A stretch of 25,665 nucleotides of DNA from Acidimicrobiaceae bacterium (GCA_025463965.1 JAODBN010000217.1:1-25665), one strand, 5' to 3'. Counted from the first letter of the stretch, positions 6,736 to 15,334 are shown. Notes: generated by a model not told the origin, from the letters alone. Made by a program: numbers and translations.

Positions 6736-8823
6736 ATGCAGAGCAATCAGTCGCGCCGACGCACGCGAGGTCTTCTCGCGGGAACGGCCTTGATCGGAGC
6801 GGGCGCCGTCGCCACGCCGTTGGCACTTGCTGGCGGCAGCTCCGCGGGTTCCCTCCGAGTCACCAGCGGTGCCGCGAGCCTCGCCTCGATCGAGCGGAGC
6901 TCGGCGCGCATCGAGGACGTCTCCAACTCGGCGCAAACGACAACGCCGATCAAGCACGTGGTCGTGATCTTCGGCGAGAACGTCTCGTTCGACCACTACT
7001 TCGGCACCTACCCGAACGCCACCAACAGCAGCGGCGAGCCCTTCTATGCGAAGCCCGGCACCTCGTCGGTCAACGGTCTGACCCCGGCCCTGCTCACCGC
7101 CAACCCCAACGGGCTGAACCCGCGCCGCCTCGACCCGACGGTCACGAGCGACCTGCTCACCTGTGACCAGGGTCATGGCTACACCCAGGAGCAGACGGCG
7201 TTCGACGGCGGGAAGATGGACCGCTTCACCGCTGCCGGCGGGACAGCAACGGTGACCGGCCTCGGCCCGACCGGCAAGCCCTGCGCCGCCAGCGACGTCA
7301 TGAACTACTACGACGGCAACACCGTGACGGCGATGTGGAACTACGCCCAGAGCTACGCCGTGAGCGACAACTTCTACGGGACCACCTTTGGCCCCTCGGC
7401 CCCGGGCGCCATCAACGTGGTCTCGGGGAACACCGGCGGAGTGGACACCGCCCATGCGGTGCGGGGCGCCCTGACAGACGGCGACACCGTGGGCGACGGC
7501 ACGGGTGGTCAGAGTCTCATCAGCGACGCCCAGCCGTACTGGGACGACTGCTCGAACCGGGACGCTGTGGCAATGACGGGCCAGAACATCGGTGACCTGC
7601 TGAACGCCAAGGGCCTCAGCTGGGGATGGTTCGAGGGCGGCTTTGCCGCCAACACGGCCTACAGCGGCCCCGCCGATACCGCCAGCACCTACAACCAGCT
7701 CAACGAGCCGGGACGTGCGACGTGCACCACGAGCCACAATGTCGGTGCAGCGCTCGGCGGAACGGGGACGACGGGCGCCAAGCCCTACGGCGTGAAGGCC
7801 GACTACATCGCCCACCACGAGCCGTTCCAGTTCTACGCATCCACCGCCAACCCCCACCACCTCGCCCCAGTGTCGCTGTCGGCGGTCGGTACCGACACGG
7901 CGACCCCCGGCGAGTTCAACACGGCGAACCACCAGTACGACATGTCGTGGTTCGACCAGCTGGTGTCGGCCATCCACTCCGGTCAGATGCCCTCGGACAG
8001 CCTGCCGGCGGTGAGCTACCTGAAGGCCCCTGGGTACCAGGACGCCCACGCCGCCTACTCGGACCCAATCGACGAGCAGAACTGGATGGTGAACGAGATC
8101 AACTCCATCGAGGCGCTGCCGACTTGGAAGAGCACGGCGATCTTCATCACCTACGACGACTCCGACGGCTTCTACGACCACGCGTACAGCGGGGTCACCA
8201 ACCCGTCCGTGACAGCCGCCGAAACCCTGACCGCTCCCGCGGCATGCGGGACGGAGTCGAGCACCACGGTTCCGCTCTACAACGAGCAGGGCCGCTGCGG
8301 CCACGGACCTCGCATGCCGCTTGTGGTGATCTCGCCCTTCGCCAAGCAGAACTACGTCAGCCACACGCTGACCGACCAGTCCTCGATCCCCGCCTTCATC
8401 GAGCAGAACTGGGGGCTCGGACAGATCGCCGGCTCGGCGTCCAATGTGGCCGGCTCGCTCGACGACCTGTTCGACTTCTCGGCCCGCCCGCACCTCGACG
8501 ACAGCCGGTCCGTGCTGAACCCCATGACCGGTGAGCCGAGCACCCCGGTGATCGGAAGCATCAGCCCGAGCTCCGGACCCGTCGCGGGTGGCACCCAGGT
8601 GACCATCTCCGGCTTCAATCTGACCTCGGGCCGCGAGCCGACGGTCCTCTTCGGCGACGACCGGGCGACCGGCGTGAGCTGCACGGCGTCCACGACGCTT
8701 GCAGCACCCGCCTCCACCTGCACGGTGACGGCCCCGGCGCACCACAGCGGTGCGACCGACATCACGGTCGAGGTCGGCGGGGCCCAGGCGATGAACGACG
8801 CGGGCTCCTACACCTACCAGTAG
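6736..8823 (+). CDS. Exported phospholipase C/acid phosphatase-family phosphoesterase with C-terminal TIG domain
   Basis: 695 residues of the phosphoesterase family of PlcC and AcpA (PF04185 type). Residues 5-35 form an export signal with arginines (SRRRTRG) ahead of a hydrophobic Ala/Gly/Leu stretch, compatible with Tat export as known for related phospholipases. Catalytic motifs: ENVSFDHYFG (E81, N82), a TTFGPSAPGAINVVSG segment near 210-230 in the place of the family's nucleophile loop, and YDDSDGFYDH (D474, D475) for metal binding, followed by GHGPRMPLVVISPFA. Residues from about 604 to the end (PVIGSISPSSGPVAGGTQVTISG onward) are an IPT/TIG immunoglobulin-like domain. It likely cleaves phosphate mono- or diesters outside the cell, perhaps phospholipids for phosphate supply. 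It is a single gene, convergent with the arylsulfatase. Confidence 0.93.
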   Translation: MQSNQSRRRTRGLLAGTALIGAGAVATPLALAGGSSAGSLRVTSGAASLASIERSSARIEDVSNSAQTTTPIKHVVVIFGENVSFDHYFGTYPNATNSSGEPFYAKPGTSSVNGLTPALLTANPNGLNPRRLDPTVTSDLLTCDQGHGYTQEQTAFDGGKMDRFTAAGGTATVTGLGPTGKPCAASDVMNYYDGNTVTAMWNYAQSYAVSDNFYGTTFGPSAPGAINVVSGNTGGVDTAHAVRGALTDGDTVGDGTGGQSLISDAQPYWDDCSNRDAVAMTGQNIGDLLNAKGLSWGWFEGGFAANTAYSGPADTASTYNQLNEPGRATCTTSHNVGAALGGTGTTGAKPYGVKADYIAHHEPFQFYASTANPHHLAPVSLSAVGTDTATPGEFNTANHQYDMSWFDQLVSAIHSGQMPSDSLPAVSYLKAPGYQDAHAAYSDPIDEQNWMVNEINSIEALPTWKSTAIFITYDDSDGFYDHAYSGVTNPSVTAAETLTAPAACGTESSTTVPLYNEQGRCGHGPRMPLVVISPFAKQNYVSHTLTDQSSIPAFIEQNWGLGQIAGSASNVAGSLDDLFDFSARPHLDDSRSVLNPMTGEPSTPVIGSISPSSGPVAGGTQVTISGFNLTSGREPTVLFGDDRATGVSCTASTTLAAPASTCTVTAPAHHSGATDITVEVGGAQAMNDAGSYTYQ

Positions 8824-8828
8824 CCACG

Positions 8829-8847
8829 GGCGGCCCGCTCGGCCGCC
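8829..8847. terminator. Hairpin just after the phosphoesterase stop
   Basis: GGCGGCC (8829-8835) and GGCCGCC (8841-8847) form a perfect 7-bp stem with a 5-nt loop, six bases after the stop codon. There is no T-run, so termination is likely but not certain. Confidence 0.45.
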
Positions 8848-8920
8848 TGCAGCGAGCGACCTCTAACCGCACTTCCGGTGCGGGCGGAGCGTTTCCCACC
8901 GCTCTCAACTTGCGAAACGG

Positions 8921-8968
8921 GGAGGGCCTCTCGGCAGCCCGTCGTCGACCCGGCGCCGGAGGCCCTCC
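8921..8968. terminator. Long hairpin between convergent phosphoesterase and arylsulfatase
   Basis: GGAGGGCCTC (8921-8930) pairs perfectly with GAGGCCCTCC (8959-8968); after one unpaired base the stem continues with CGG (8932-8934) and CCG (8956-8958). It ends three bases from the arylsulfatase stop, so it most likely ends that transcript and may serve both directions. Confidence 0.55.
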
Positions 8969-8971
8969 TCG

Positions 8972-11296
8972 TTACTCGTATGCCTGCGCCGCCTCGATGG
9001 TTGCCCGCAGGACCGCTTCGGGGCTGTAAGGGGCGTGCTCGCCCGGGACGTACGTGACCGAGTGCACCGTCCCGCCGTAGGCAAAGGACCCGTGACGCTC
9101 GTACACCGGCCAGGACACCGGGGAGCGCCGGTCGATGCCCACGTCGATGCCCTGGAACGGCGCGAGGCCGAGCAGCATGAGCGCCCCGGGATGGCTCGCT
9201 CGTTCCTCGCCGTCTGCCGAGATCGCAAAATGCCATCGGTAGCCCTCGCCGGCATCGGCACGAAGCTCGATCGCATGCTCGCCGGCGAGGATCTCGCCGG
9301 CGTCGACCTCGGTGAGATCGCCGTACTCGTTGTAGGCGAAGCGGAGCCGCCCTTCCTCCACGTAGAGGAGGTAGCCGCCGCCCTGGTCTCCGTGGGCGAG
9401 CAGAACCCCGTCGGCGCCCGGTTCGTGGCTGAGCTTGACCGTGGCGGAGAAGGACCGCAGCACGACGAGCTTCGCCGAGCGGTAACGCTCGAGCGTCGGT
9501 GTACCAGCAAGGATCGTCACCGGCTGCTCGAGGAGGTTCTCGTGCGGCCTGCGGACGACGCCGTGGTACCCCGAGAAGTCGTTCATCGGGAAGACCTGGT
9601 TGTCCCAGGCTGCTTGCTCCCAGGCCGCGGCGAGTTCCTTGACTCGCTCGGGGTGCTCGGCGGCCAGGTCGATCCGCTCGGTGGGGTCGCTACGGACGTC
9701 GTAGAGCTCCCACTCCTGGTCGTCGTAGGCAGTGCCGGGCCCGTGCAGGGTGACGAGCTTCCAGCCATCTCGGTAGAAGCTGCGGTTCCCGTTGAACTCC
9801 GAATATTGCTCGACATGGCTGCTGCGGTACGGCCCATCGCCGAGCGAGCCAGCGAAGCTAGACCCGTCGAGCGGCGCAACCTCTTGCCCGCGCCAGCGAT
9901 CCGGCCGCTCCACTCCGGCGAGCTCGAGGAAGGTGGGCAAAAGGTCGGTGACGTACTGGTACTCCGTGCGCACTGCGCCACGCGAGGCGTCGGAGAGGCC
10001 CGCCGGCCAGGAGAGCAGGAACGGCACCCGCACACCACCGGCATGAGTGTGACCCTTGTAGAGGCGAAAGGGGGTGTTCGAGGCCATGCCCCAGCCGCGC
10101 GGGTAGTGGACGAGCGCGCGTGGGCCGCCGATGAGGTCGATGTCACGGGAGACGTCCGCGTCCCAGTCGCCCGGCAGGCGCAGGCCGTGGATGAACTGCT
10201 TGAAGTAGCTCCTCGTGCCGTGCTCCCCGCCCTCGGCCGTGCCGCCGTTGTCGGAGGTGAAGACCACCACGGTGTTGTCGAGCTCGCCGAGCGCCTCGAC
10301 GAGCCCGAGCAGCCGGCCCAGGTTCTCGTCGACGCTCTCGATCATCGCCGCGTACACCTCCATGTAGCGGGCGTACAGGGCGCGCACGTCGGCGGGCAGC
10401 TCCTCCCAGGGGCCGACGTCGAAGTATCGCTCGGAGTTGCGGTCGCACATCTCGGTGCCGGCCGGGAAGAGCCCGCTCTCGAGCTGGCGCCGGAAGCGCT
10501 CCTCGCGCACCTCGTCCCATCCGCCGTCGTAGCGGCCGCGGTACTTGGCGATGTGCTCTGGCTTGGCCTGCAATGGCCCGTGCACGGCGTTGTGCGCCAC
10601 GTAGCAGAAGAATGGCTTGCTCGGATCGCTAGCACGCAGTGCCTTAATCATCGAGATGGCATGGTCCGTGATGTCGTCGGTGAGGTAGTAGCCGGCCGGG
10701 TACTCGTCGACCTCGACCGGTGAGTTGTCGGAGATGAGCCGGTGAGGGTGGTGCAAGTTGGTGAGACCCTCCAGCACGCCGTAGTAGCGATCGAAGCCTT
10801 GCTGGCAGGGCCAGCTGCGGCGCGCAGCGGCGTCGTTCATGAGGGCATCGCGAGTCAGGTGCCACTTGCCGACGGCGAAGGTGGCGTAGCCGGCGTCGCG
10901 AAACAGTGTGGCGAGGGTGGGCACGCCCTCGGCGATCTCCATCGTGTAGCCGGGGAACCCGGGATCGGAGTTGGCGACTGAGGCAAAGCCGGCGCGGTGG
11001 GGATTGAGCCCGGTCAAGAACGCGGCGCGCGCCGGCGAGCAGACCGGGGTGGTGTGGTAATTCGTGTACCGCAAGCCATCTCGCGCCAATCGGTCGAGCG
11101 TCGGCGTGTCCACCTCGGCACCGAACGGCCCGATGTCGCTGAAACCCATGTCGTCGAGGAGTACGACGATGACGTTCGGCGCGCCGTCCCGTGGCCGGGG
11201 CACCTCCGGCCACCACGAGCGTGACTCGGACACGGTCTTGCCGACGATGCCCCCCCAACCTTCATAGGTCCGACTCTCGCCCTGCTTTGCTTCCAC
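8972..11296 (-). CDS. Arylsulfatase (formylglycine-dependent, AtsA/AtsD type)
   Basis: A sulfatase that hydrolyses sulfate esters to free sulfate. The catalytic cysteine that becomes formylglycine is C86 in PVCSPARAAFLTG (C-x-P-x-R type I site). Other family signals are LLDDMGFSDIGPFG (metal-binding aspartates 48-49), VGKWHLT, and SDNGGTAEGGEHG. The last 220 residues or so form the beta-rich domain seen in large actinobacterial sulfatases; the total of 774 residues fits that group. No signal peptide is visible, so it should act in the cytosol. I chose GTG 11296 because AAGGGA lies just upstream on the coding strand; a start at 11326 is also possible. It is the last gene of an importer operon, which suggests it cleaves what the importer brings in. 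The activating enzyme (FGE) is not in this window. Confidence 0.93.
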   Translation of the reverse strand: MEAKQGESRTYEGWGGIVGKTVSESRSWWPEVPRPRDGAPNVIVVLLDDMGFSDIGPFGAEVDTPTLDRLARDGLRYTNYHTTPVCSPARAAFLTGLNPHRAGFASVANSDPGFPGYTMEIAEGVPTLATLFRDAGYATFAVGKWHLTRDALMNDAAARRSWPCQQGFDRYYGVLEGLTNLHHPHRLISDNSPVEVDEYPAGYYLTDDITDHAISMIKALRASDPSKPFFCYVAHNAVHGPLQAKPEHIAKYRGRYDGGWDEVREERFRRQLESGLFPAGTEMCDRNSERYFDVGPWEELPADVRALYARYMEVYAAMIESVDENLGRLLGLVEALGELDNTVVVFTSDNGGTAEGGEHGTRSYFKQFIHGLRLPGDWDADVSRDIDLIGGPRALVHYPRGWGMASNTPFRLYKGHTHAGGVRVPFLLSWPAGLSDASRGAVRTEYQYVTDLLPTFLELAGVERPDRWRGQEVAPLDGSSFAGSLGDGPYRSSHVEQYSEFNGNRSFYRDGWKLVTLHGPGTAYDDQEWELYDVRSDPTERIDLAAEHPERVKELAAAWEQAAWDNQVFPMNDFSGYHGVVRRPHENLLEQPVTILAGTPTLERYRSAKLVVLRSFSATVKLSHEPGADGVLLAHGDQGGGYLLYVEEGRLRFAYNEYGDLTEVDAGEILAGEHAIELRADAGEGYRWHFAISADGEERASHPGALMLLGLAPFQGIDVGIDRRSPVSWPVYERHGSFAYGGTVHSVTYVPGEHAPYSPEAVLRATIEAAQAYE

Positions 11297-11368
11297 GTCT
11301 GTCCCTTCGTGTCTCTGGTCGTGCACGTTCTCGATGCACCGGCCGCCGCTCGGCGGACCCGGAAGGAA

Positions 11369-11414
11369 TCGCCCGCTCTACCGCGTCGGCGCGCGCAGGG
11401 GGTAGAGCGGGCGA
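11369..11414. repeat. Perfect 14-bp inverted repeat between binding protein and sulfatase
   Basis: TCGCCCGCTCTACC (11369-11382) and its exact complement GGTAGAGCGGGCGA (11401-11414) flank an 18-nt GC-rich loop. It lies in the 125-bp gap inside the operon, 8 bp past the end of the binding-protein gene. It has no T-run on the coding strand, so it may be an mRNA-stabilising or processing hairpin, or a partial terminator. Confidence 0.7.
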
Positions 11415-11421
11415 CGGAGTG

Positions 11422-12441
11422 TCAGCCCTTGGCGAACGAGGTGACGAGGGAGTTGAACCGGGTGTCGTACTCCGAGGTGACGTTGAGCGCGCTCGGCAGT
11501 GCCTTGATGTCGGTGAAGACGTTGGCTTGCTCTTGCTGGGAGACCTCCACCGACTTCGAGATCGGCACGAACGTGGTGAGCAATCCGGCGGTGATGGTCT
11601 TCGACACCCCGAGCGGCAGCTTGTTGGCGGTCGCGTAGTCGAGGGCCCAGGTCGAAGGGTGCTTGGCGGCCCAGGCTTCAGCCTGCGCGTAGCGCTTCAG
11701 GTAGTCGGCGAGCGCCGCGGTCGTATTCGAGTTGGTGAGCACCTTGTCGCTGGCGAGGAAGTAGGAGTATCCCGCAGTGATGCCCTTCCCGCTCTCGAGC
11801 AGCCTGCCGCCGTCTTCGACCTGCGCGAGTGCTAGGTAAGGCTGGATAAGCGTCGCCGCTTGGACGCTTCCGGATTGGAAGGCCGAGAGCGCCAGAGTGG
11901 GCGCGAGGTTGTCGATCTTGACGTTGCCGTAGCCGACACCGGACTCGTTGAGGGCCCTGATCGCCAGGTACTGCAAGATCGTTCCACTCGTCGTGGCGAC
12001 GGACTTGCCTTTTAGCTGGGAAACATTGGTGATGCCTGAGCTCTTGGTGGCAACGATCCCTACCTCTGCCCCCGGGTCGACGGGCGAGGCGACGGCCAGG
12101 ACCTTCAGCGGGACGTGGCCGGCCTGGGCGAAGAGAGCCGGTGTGTCGGCAGTCAGGGTGAGGTCGATCGATCCGCCTTGCAGTGCGGACACTGCCTGCG
12201 GGCCGGCAGGAAAGACGCTCCAGCTCACCTTGTACTTCGTCCCGCGCAGCGCTCCGGAGGCTTTCAATAGCAGCTCGGACTGACCGCCGAGATCACCGAT
12301 GCGCAGGGTGACTCCCGCCAGGTTTGGTGCCTTCGGCCGGACAGCGGCACCGGCGCCGCCGCCCGCCACGGTCGCTCCTGCGGTCGCCGCCAGTGTGGCG
12401 GCCCCGACGAGGACTCCCAGTCTCACCTTGCTCGGTCGCAT
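11422..12441 (-). CDS. ABC transporter substrate-binding protein, sulfonate/sulfate-ester type
   Basis: 339-residue periplasmic-type binding protein of the SsuA/TauA/AtsR group. The N-terminus (MRPSKVRLGVLVGAATLAATAG) is an export signal ending in a Gly/Ala run. I see no lipobox cysteine, so how it stays at the surface is unclear. Family features are LRIGDLGGQSELLLKASG at the first strand, VSALQGGSIDLTLTADTPALFAQA, and LKGKSVATTSGTILQYLAIRAL. The start ATG follows GGGAGA. It lies 70 bp after the ATPase gene and ahead of the arylsulfatase, which favours sulfate esters or sulfonates over nitrate as ligand. The ligand itself cannot be read from sequence. Confidence 0.9.
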   Translation of the reverse strand: MRPSKVRLGVLVGAATLAATAGATVAGGGAGAAVRPKAPNLAGVTLRIGDLGGQSELLLKASGALRGTKYKVSWSVFPAGPQAVSALQGGSIDLTLTADTPALFAQAGHVPLKVLAVASPVDPGAEVGIVATKSSGITNVSQLKGKSVATTSGTILQYLAIRALNESGVGYGNVKIDNLAPTLALSAFQSGSVQAATLIQPYLALAQVEDGGRLLESGKGITAGYSYFLASDKVLTNSNTTAALADYLKRYAQAEAWAAKHPSTWALDYATANKLPLGVSKTITAGLLTTFVPISKSVEVSQQEQANVFTDIKALPSALNVTSEYDTRFNSLVTSFAKG

Positions 12442-12511
12442 GTCTCTCCCTTTCCTGGGACGGCGCGTGCCGTCGTCGTTGATGCATTCATGGCTGAGCG
12501 ACGCTGGTCGT

Positions 12512-13249
12512 TCAGCGGGTGACGCCCAGCTCGGCCAGCAGGCGCTGGCGGAGCTGGTCGAACTGCGTTCCACCGATGGCGCGGGGCCGCTCGAGCGGCA
12601 CCTCTACCTCGACGGCGAGCAGGCCCTCGCGAAGAAGGACCACCCGGTCGGCGAGAAGGATCGCTTCCTCGACGTCGTGGGTCACGATCAGGGCGGCCGG
12701 CCCGTGTCGGGCACAAAGCTCGCCGATGAGCTGCTGCATGTTCAGGCGAGTTAGGGCATCGAGGGAGGCGAACGGCTCGTCCAGGAGGAGCAGCTGAGGG
12801 CGGCGCACGATCGCCCGTGCGAGCGCGACACGCTGTGCCTCACCGCCAGACAAGGTCGCCGGCCAGCTGTCGGCGCGGTCGCTGAGGCCGACTTCCGCAA
12901 GAGCGACGAGCGCGGCGGCTCTCGTCGACTTGCCCCTTGGAAGGCCGATCACGACGTTCTGCCAAACCCGCTTGGAGTGGATGAGCCGCGGCTCCTGGAA
13001 GACGACGGTGCGCGACGCCGGGACGAGTAGCTCGCCCGAGTCCGGCGCGTCCAGCCCGGCGAGCAAGCGCAACAGCGTGGTCTTGCCGCTTCCGCTCCTG
13101 CCGACGAGAGCGACGAACTCGCCCTCGCGCATCTCCAGGTTGAGCCCCTCGAGGGCGCGTTGGCCAGAGAAGTGTCGTTCCAGGCCCCGAGCCCTGACGG
13201 CGAGGCGCCGCTCGTCGAGCTTGACGGAGGGAACCTGCACGAGCGTCAT
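12512..13249 (-). CDS. ABC transporter ATP-binding protein, sulfonate/sulfate-ester type
   Basis: 245-residue nucleotide-binding subunit of the SsuB/TauB type that powers the importer at the inner face of the membrane. Walker A is GRSGSGKTT (50-58), the Q-loop is QEPRL, the ABC signature is LSGGE, Walker B is LLLLDEP, and the switch histidine is in THD. All are intact. I chose ATG 13249 because it overlaps the permease stop in a 4-bp ATGA junction, typical of coupled subunits; a start at 13273 is also open. The ligand is inferred from the operon. Confidence 0.93.
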   Translation of the reverse strand: MTLVQVPSVKLDERRLAVRARGLERHFSGQRALEGLNLEMREGEFVALVGRSGSGKTTLLRLLAGLDAPDSGELLVPASRTVVFQEPRLIHSKRVWQNVVIGLPRGKSTRAAALVALAEVGLSDRADSWPATLSGGEAQRVALARAIVRRPQLLLLDEPFASLDALTRLNMQQLIGELCARHGPAALIVTHDVEEAILLADRVVLLREGLLAVEVEVPLERPRAIGGTQFDQLRQRLLAELGVTR

Positions 13250-14103
13250 CGGACCGCCACACCCGATCGCCATGGCAGCACCGCACGTTCGAGGAGCCGC
13301 ACGAGCATGTCGGCAAGGAGGCCAAGTACCGCGTAGACGACAATGCAGCAGAAGATCACCGTCACTTGCTGGAACTGCTCCGCCTGGTTCATGAGGTAGC
13401 CGATGCCGCTTTGGGCATTGATCTGCTCAGCTCCGACGAGGGCGAGGATCGAGATCCCCATGGAGAACCGGAGCCCGGTAAGGATCCCGGGGAGCGCCAG
13501 CGGAAAGACGACCTCCCGCACCAGCCGAAGGCCCTCGAGACCGAAGCTCCGGGCACCCTCGACGACCTTGCGGTCAACGTTGCGCACCGCCGAAGAGGTG
13601 TTGAGGTACATCGGGAAGACGGTCGCCAGGGCAATGAGTGCGACCTTCGGCGTCTCGCCGATTCCGAGCCACAGGATGAACAGCGGCACGACCGCGAGAA
13701 ACGGCACCGTTCGCAACATCTGCAAGGGGGCATCGAGCACCTCCTCGCCGATACGGGTGAGTCCCGCCACCGTTCCGAGGAGCAGGCCTGCCCCGGCGCC
13801 GATCAGAAGCCCGGTCGCGGAGCGAGCGAGGGAAATGCCGATCTGGCCGACGAGGTCCTCGCCGGAGAAGAGGCTGCCAAACGTGCGCACGACCTGCGGC
13901 GGAGAGGGGAGCGTGCCGCTCGCCAGGACCCCTGAGACGGCGATGATCCACCAGATGCCGATCAGGACCGCCGGTGCGCCGGTCCGCACCGCTAGGGCTC
14001 GGCCGCGGGTGCGTTTGCGCTCCTGTCTGACCCGGGGGCGGACGAGCGCGCCCGCCGGTCCGACGCCGAGGGAACTGAAGCCGTCGATCGTGACGTCGGA
14101 CAT
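13246..14103 (-). CDS. ABC transporter permease, sulfonate/sulfate-ester type
   Basis: 285-residue membrane subunit of the SsuC/TauC family with about six hydrophobic helices. The first is near VLIGIWWIIAVSGVLA; the cytoplasmic coupling loop is EGARSFGLEGLRLVREVVFPLALPGI, the EAA-like segment that docks with the ATPase. The soluble Arg-rich N-terminus (about 40 residues) is typical. It is the first gene of the operon permease-ATPase-binding protein-arylsulfatase; a GGGGAG ribosome site precedes the ATG. The same set of genes is known from atsRBC-type sulfate-ester uptake in pseudomonads. Confidence 0.92.
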   Translation of the reverse strand: MSDVTIDGFSSLGVGPAGALVRPRVRQERKRTRGRALAVRTGAPAVLIGIWWIIAVSGVLASGTLPSPPQVVRTFGSLFSGEDLVGQIGISLARSATGLLIGAGAGLLLGTVAGLTRIGEEVLDAPLQMLRTVPFLAVVPLFILWLGIGETPKVALIALATVFPMYLNTSSAVRNVDRKVVEGARSFGLEGLRLVREVVFPLALPGILTGLRFSMGISILALVGAEQINAQSGIGYLMNQAEQFQQVTVIFCCIVVYAVLGLLADMLVRLLERAVLPWRSGVAVR

Positions 14104-14142
14104 CTGCCGCTCTCCCCTCTGGGTTCCAGGTGCAAAAGATGA

Positions 14143-14197
14143 GTAAACCAGTCGGCTTTACCGGATTACCATAACTGATGGGAAAAGCCGGGCACAA
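14143..14197 (-). promoter_or_regulatory. Candidate promoter and operator of the sulfur-scavenging operon
   Basis: On the minus strand TTGTGC (14197-14192) and TATGGT (14173-14168) make a weak -35/-10 pair with an 18-nt spacer. Just downstream lies an imperfect 19-nt palindrome, GTAAACCAGTCGGCTTTAC (14143-14161 as read on the plus strand), with GTAAA/TTTAC arms. A repressor bound there would cover the start region. The motif is not one I can assign to a known sulfur regulator. Confidence 0.35.
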
Positions 14198-14579
14198 CCC
14201 GCGCGGACGAACGACGGGGCGTCTCGCCCCGCTGCGGATGGCGAGGGCGACGAAAGTGGAGACGAAGAGGAGAGCGGAGACCAAAAGTGGGAGGCGGCGG
14301 CAGCTAGACCGAGGTTTGGACGACGGTAGGCCGAACCCGCGGCCCGATGATCGCTGGCGTCAGGGCGCCTGCAGGCTCTCGCGAGGCAGCGGAGGAGGCT
14401 CGGTAGCCGCCCGGCGACTGCCTTCTCTCAAAGCGCTGGCCGACGAGCCCGGAAAGCTGGCGGCCACCGAAGAGAGCGGGACACCTTCTTCCCAGCACGT
14501 TCGGCACCTTCCGAGGTCCAGCGCTTCATGCTCGCGCCCGGCTCAAAGGAGCACCCGGGGGCGCGAGACCCAGCAAAAG
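14198..14579. other. Gene-free stretch upstream of the sulfur operon
   Basis: About 380 bp with only low-complexity Arg/Ser/Pro-rich frames on either strand and no family match that I can see. The first part is purine-rich on the plus strand (GAAGAGGAGAGCGGAG region near 14265-14282). No repeat array, RNA gene or decayed gene was recognised. Confidence 0.4.
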
Positions 14580-14600
14580 GGGCGGGCCGACGGCCCGCCC
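14580..14600 (-). terminator. Intrinsic terminator of the F420-type nitroreductase gene
   Basis: GGGCGGGCC (14580-14588) and GGCCCGCCC (14592-14600) form a perfect 9-bp stem with a GAC loop. On the minus strand it is followed by CTTTTG, so it has the hairpin plus short T-run of a Rho-independent terminator, about 66 bp after the stop of the gene at 14667. Confidence 0.75.
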
Positions 14601-14666
14601 GTCATCTCAAAGGCAGTTCCAGCGCCGTGCGCGATCGCCGGCGTTCGGCCGGCGATCCTCGGCCCC

Positions 14667-15116
14667 TTAGGAATCCCGGCGCGTCGCGACGAAAACCGGG
14701 ATCTCCCGGCTCGTCTTCTCCTGGTACTCGGCATAAGGGGGATAGGCCGCGACCGCGCGCTCCCACCAACGTGCCCGCTCGTCGCCGTTGACCTCGCGCA
14801 CGTCGTAGTCGTGCGGCTCTCGGCCGTCCTGTATGGAGACCGATGACGGACTGGCCTTGAGATTGAGGTACCAGGTCGGGTGGTCGGGTGACCCTCCCTT
14901 GGAGGCCACCAGCGCGTACTGACCGTCGTGCTCGACGCGCATCAGCGCGATCTTGCGAAGCTTGCCGCTCTTCGCGCCCCTCATGGTGACGATCACAACT
15001 GGAAGGCCGGTGTCTGTCAGCGTGTTCGCCTCGCTCCCGCCAGACGCTTCGTAGGCAGCGACCTGGTCACGTACCCAAGCGCTCGGGCTCGGCTCGTACT
15101 CTCCCTCAAGCGGCAT
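14667..15116 (-). CDS. Nitroreductase family deazaflavin (F420)-dependent oxidoreductase
   Basis: 149-residue split-barrel protein of the Ddn family (PF04075 type), which transfers hydride from reduced coenzyme F420 to quinones or nitro compounds. Recognisable parts are LPVVIVTMRGAKSGKLRKIALM, the loop and strand that hold the cofactor phosphate, then DGQYALVASKGGSPDHPTWYLNLKASP and a C-terminal WWERAVAAYPPYAEYQEKT. A GGGAGG ribosome site lies ahead of ATG 15116. It is monocistronic, with a clear terminator downstream. The physiological substrate is unknown. F420 use, if right, agrees with an actinobacterial host. Confidence 0.9.
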   Translation of the reverse strand: MPLEGEYEPSPSAWVRDQVAAYEASGGSEANTLTDTGLPVVIVTMRGAKSGKLRKIALMRVEHDGQYALVASKGGSPDHPTWYLNLKASPSSVSIQDGREPHDYDVREVNGDERARWWERAVAAYPPYAEYQEKTSREIPVFVATRRDS

Positions 15117-15231
15117 GGGTTGCCTCCCTCTCCGTTTGGATAGCGCAGGGACGCTATCGGCGCTACGTCGGCCCGCAGCTCATTCGACCTCCAGCACCAT
15201 GCGCGGGGCGCCCTGCACTGGTAGGGGTGGG

Positions 15232-15252
15232 GCTGATCGGTGGCAGATCAGC
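15232..15252 (-). terminator. Hairpin downstream of the AIM24-family gene
   Basis: GCTGATC (15232-15238) and GATCAGC (15246-15252) form a perfect 7-bp stem with a 7-nt loop, about 83 bp past the stop of the minus-strand gene at 15335. No T-run follows, so it is only a possible terminator. Confidence 0.3.
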
Positions 15253-15334
15253 GCGGACAAGTTGGGACGGCGCCCGACGATCAGCCGGTTGGCGGCCTGA
15301 ACTCAGCGGGCGTAGCGAAGCGATCTTCCTGGGA

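Noticed and set aside
6583..8745. A 720-codon open frame on the minus strand opposite the phosphoesterase
   Set aside because: Its sequence is low-complexity Arg/Gly/Val/His text with no domain, and it lies opposite a gene with full catalytic motifs. It is a shadow caused by high GC codon use.
14178..14846. A 222-codon plus-strand frame upstream of the sulfur operon
   Set aside because: Arg/Pro/Ala-rich with no recognisable domain; its last part runs antisense to the F420-type nitroreductase and crosses that gene's terminator.
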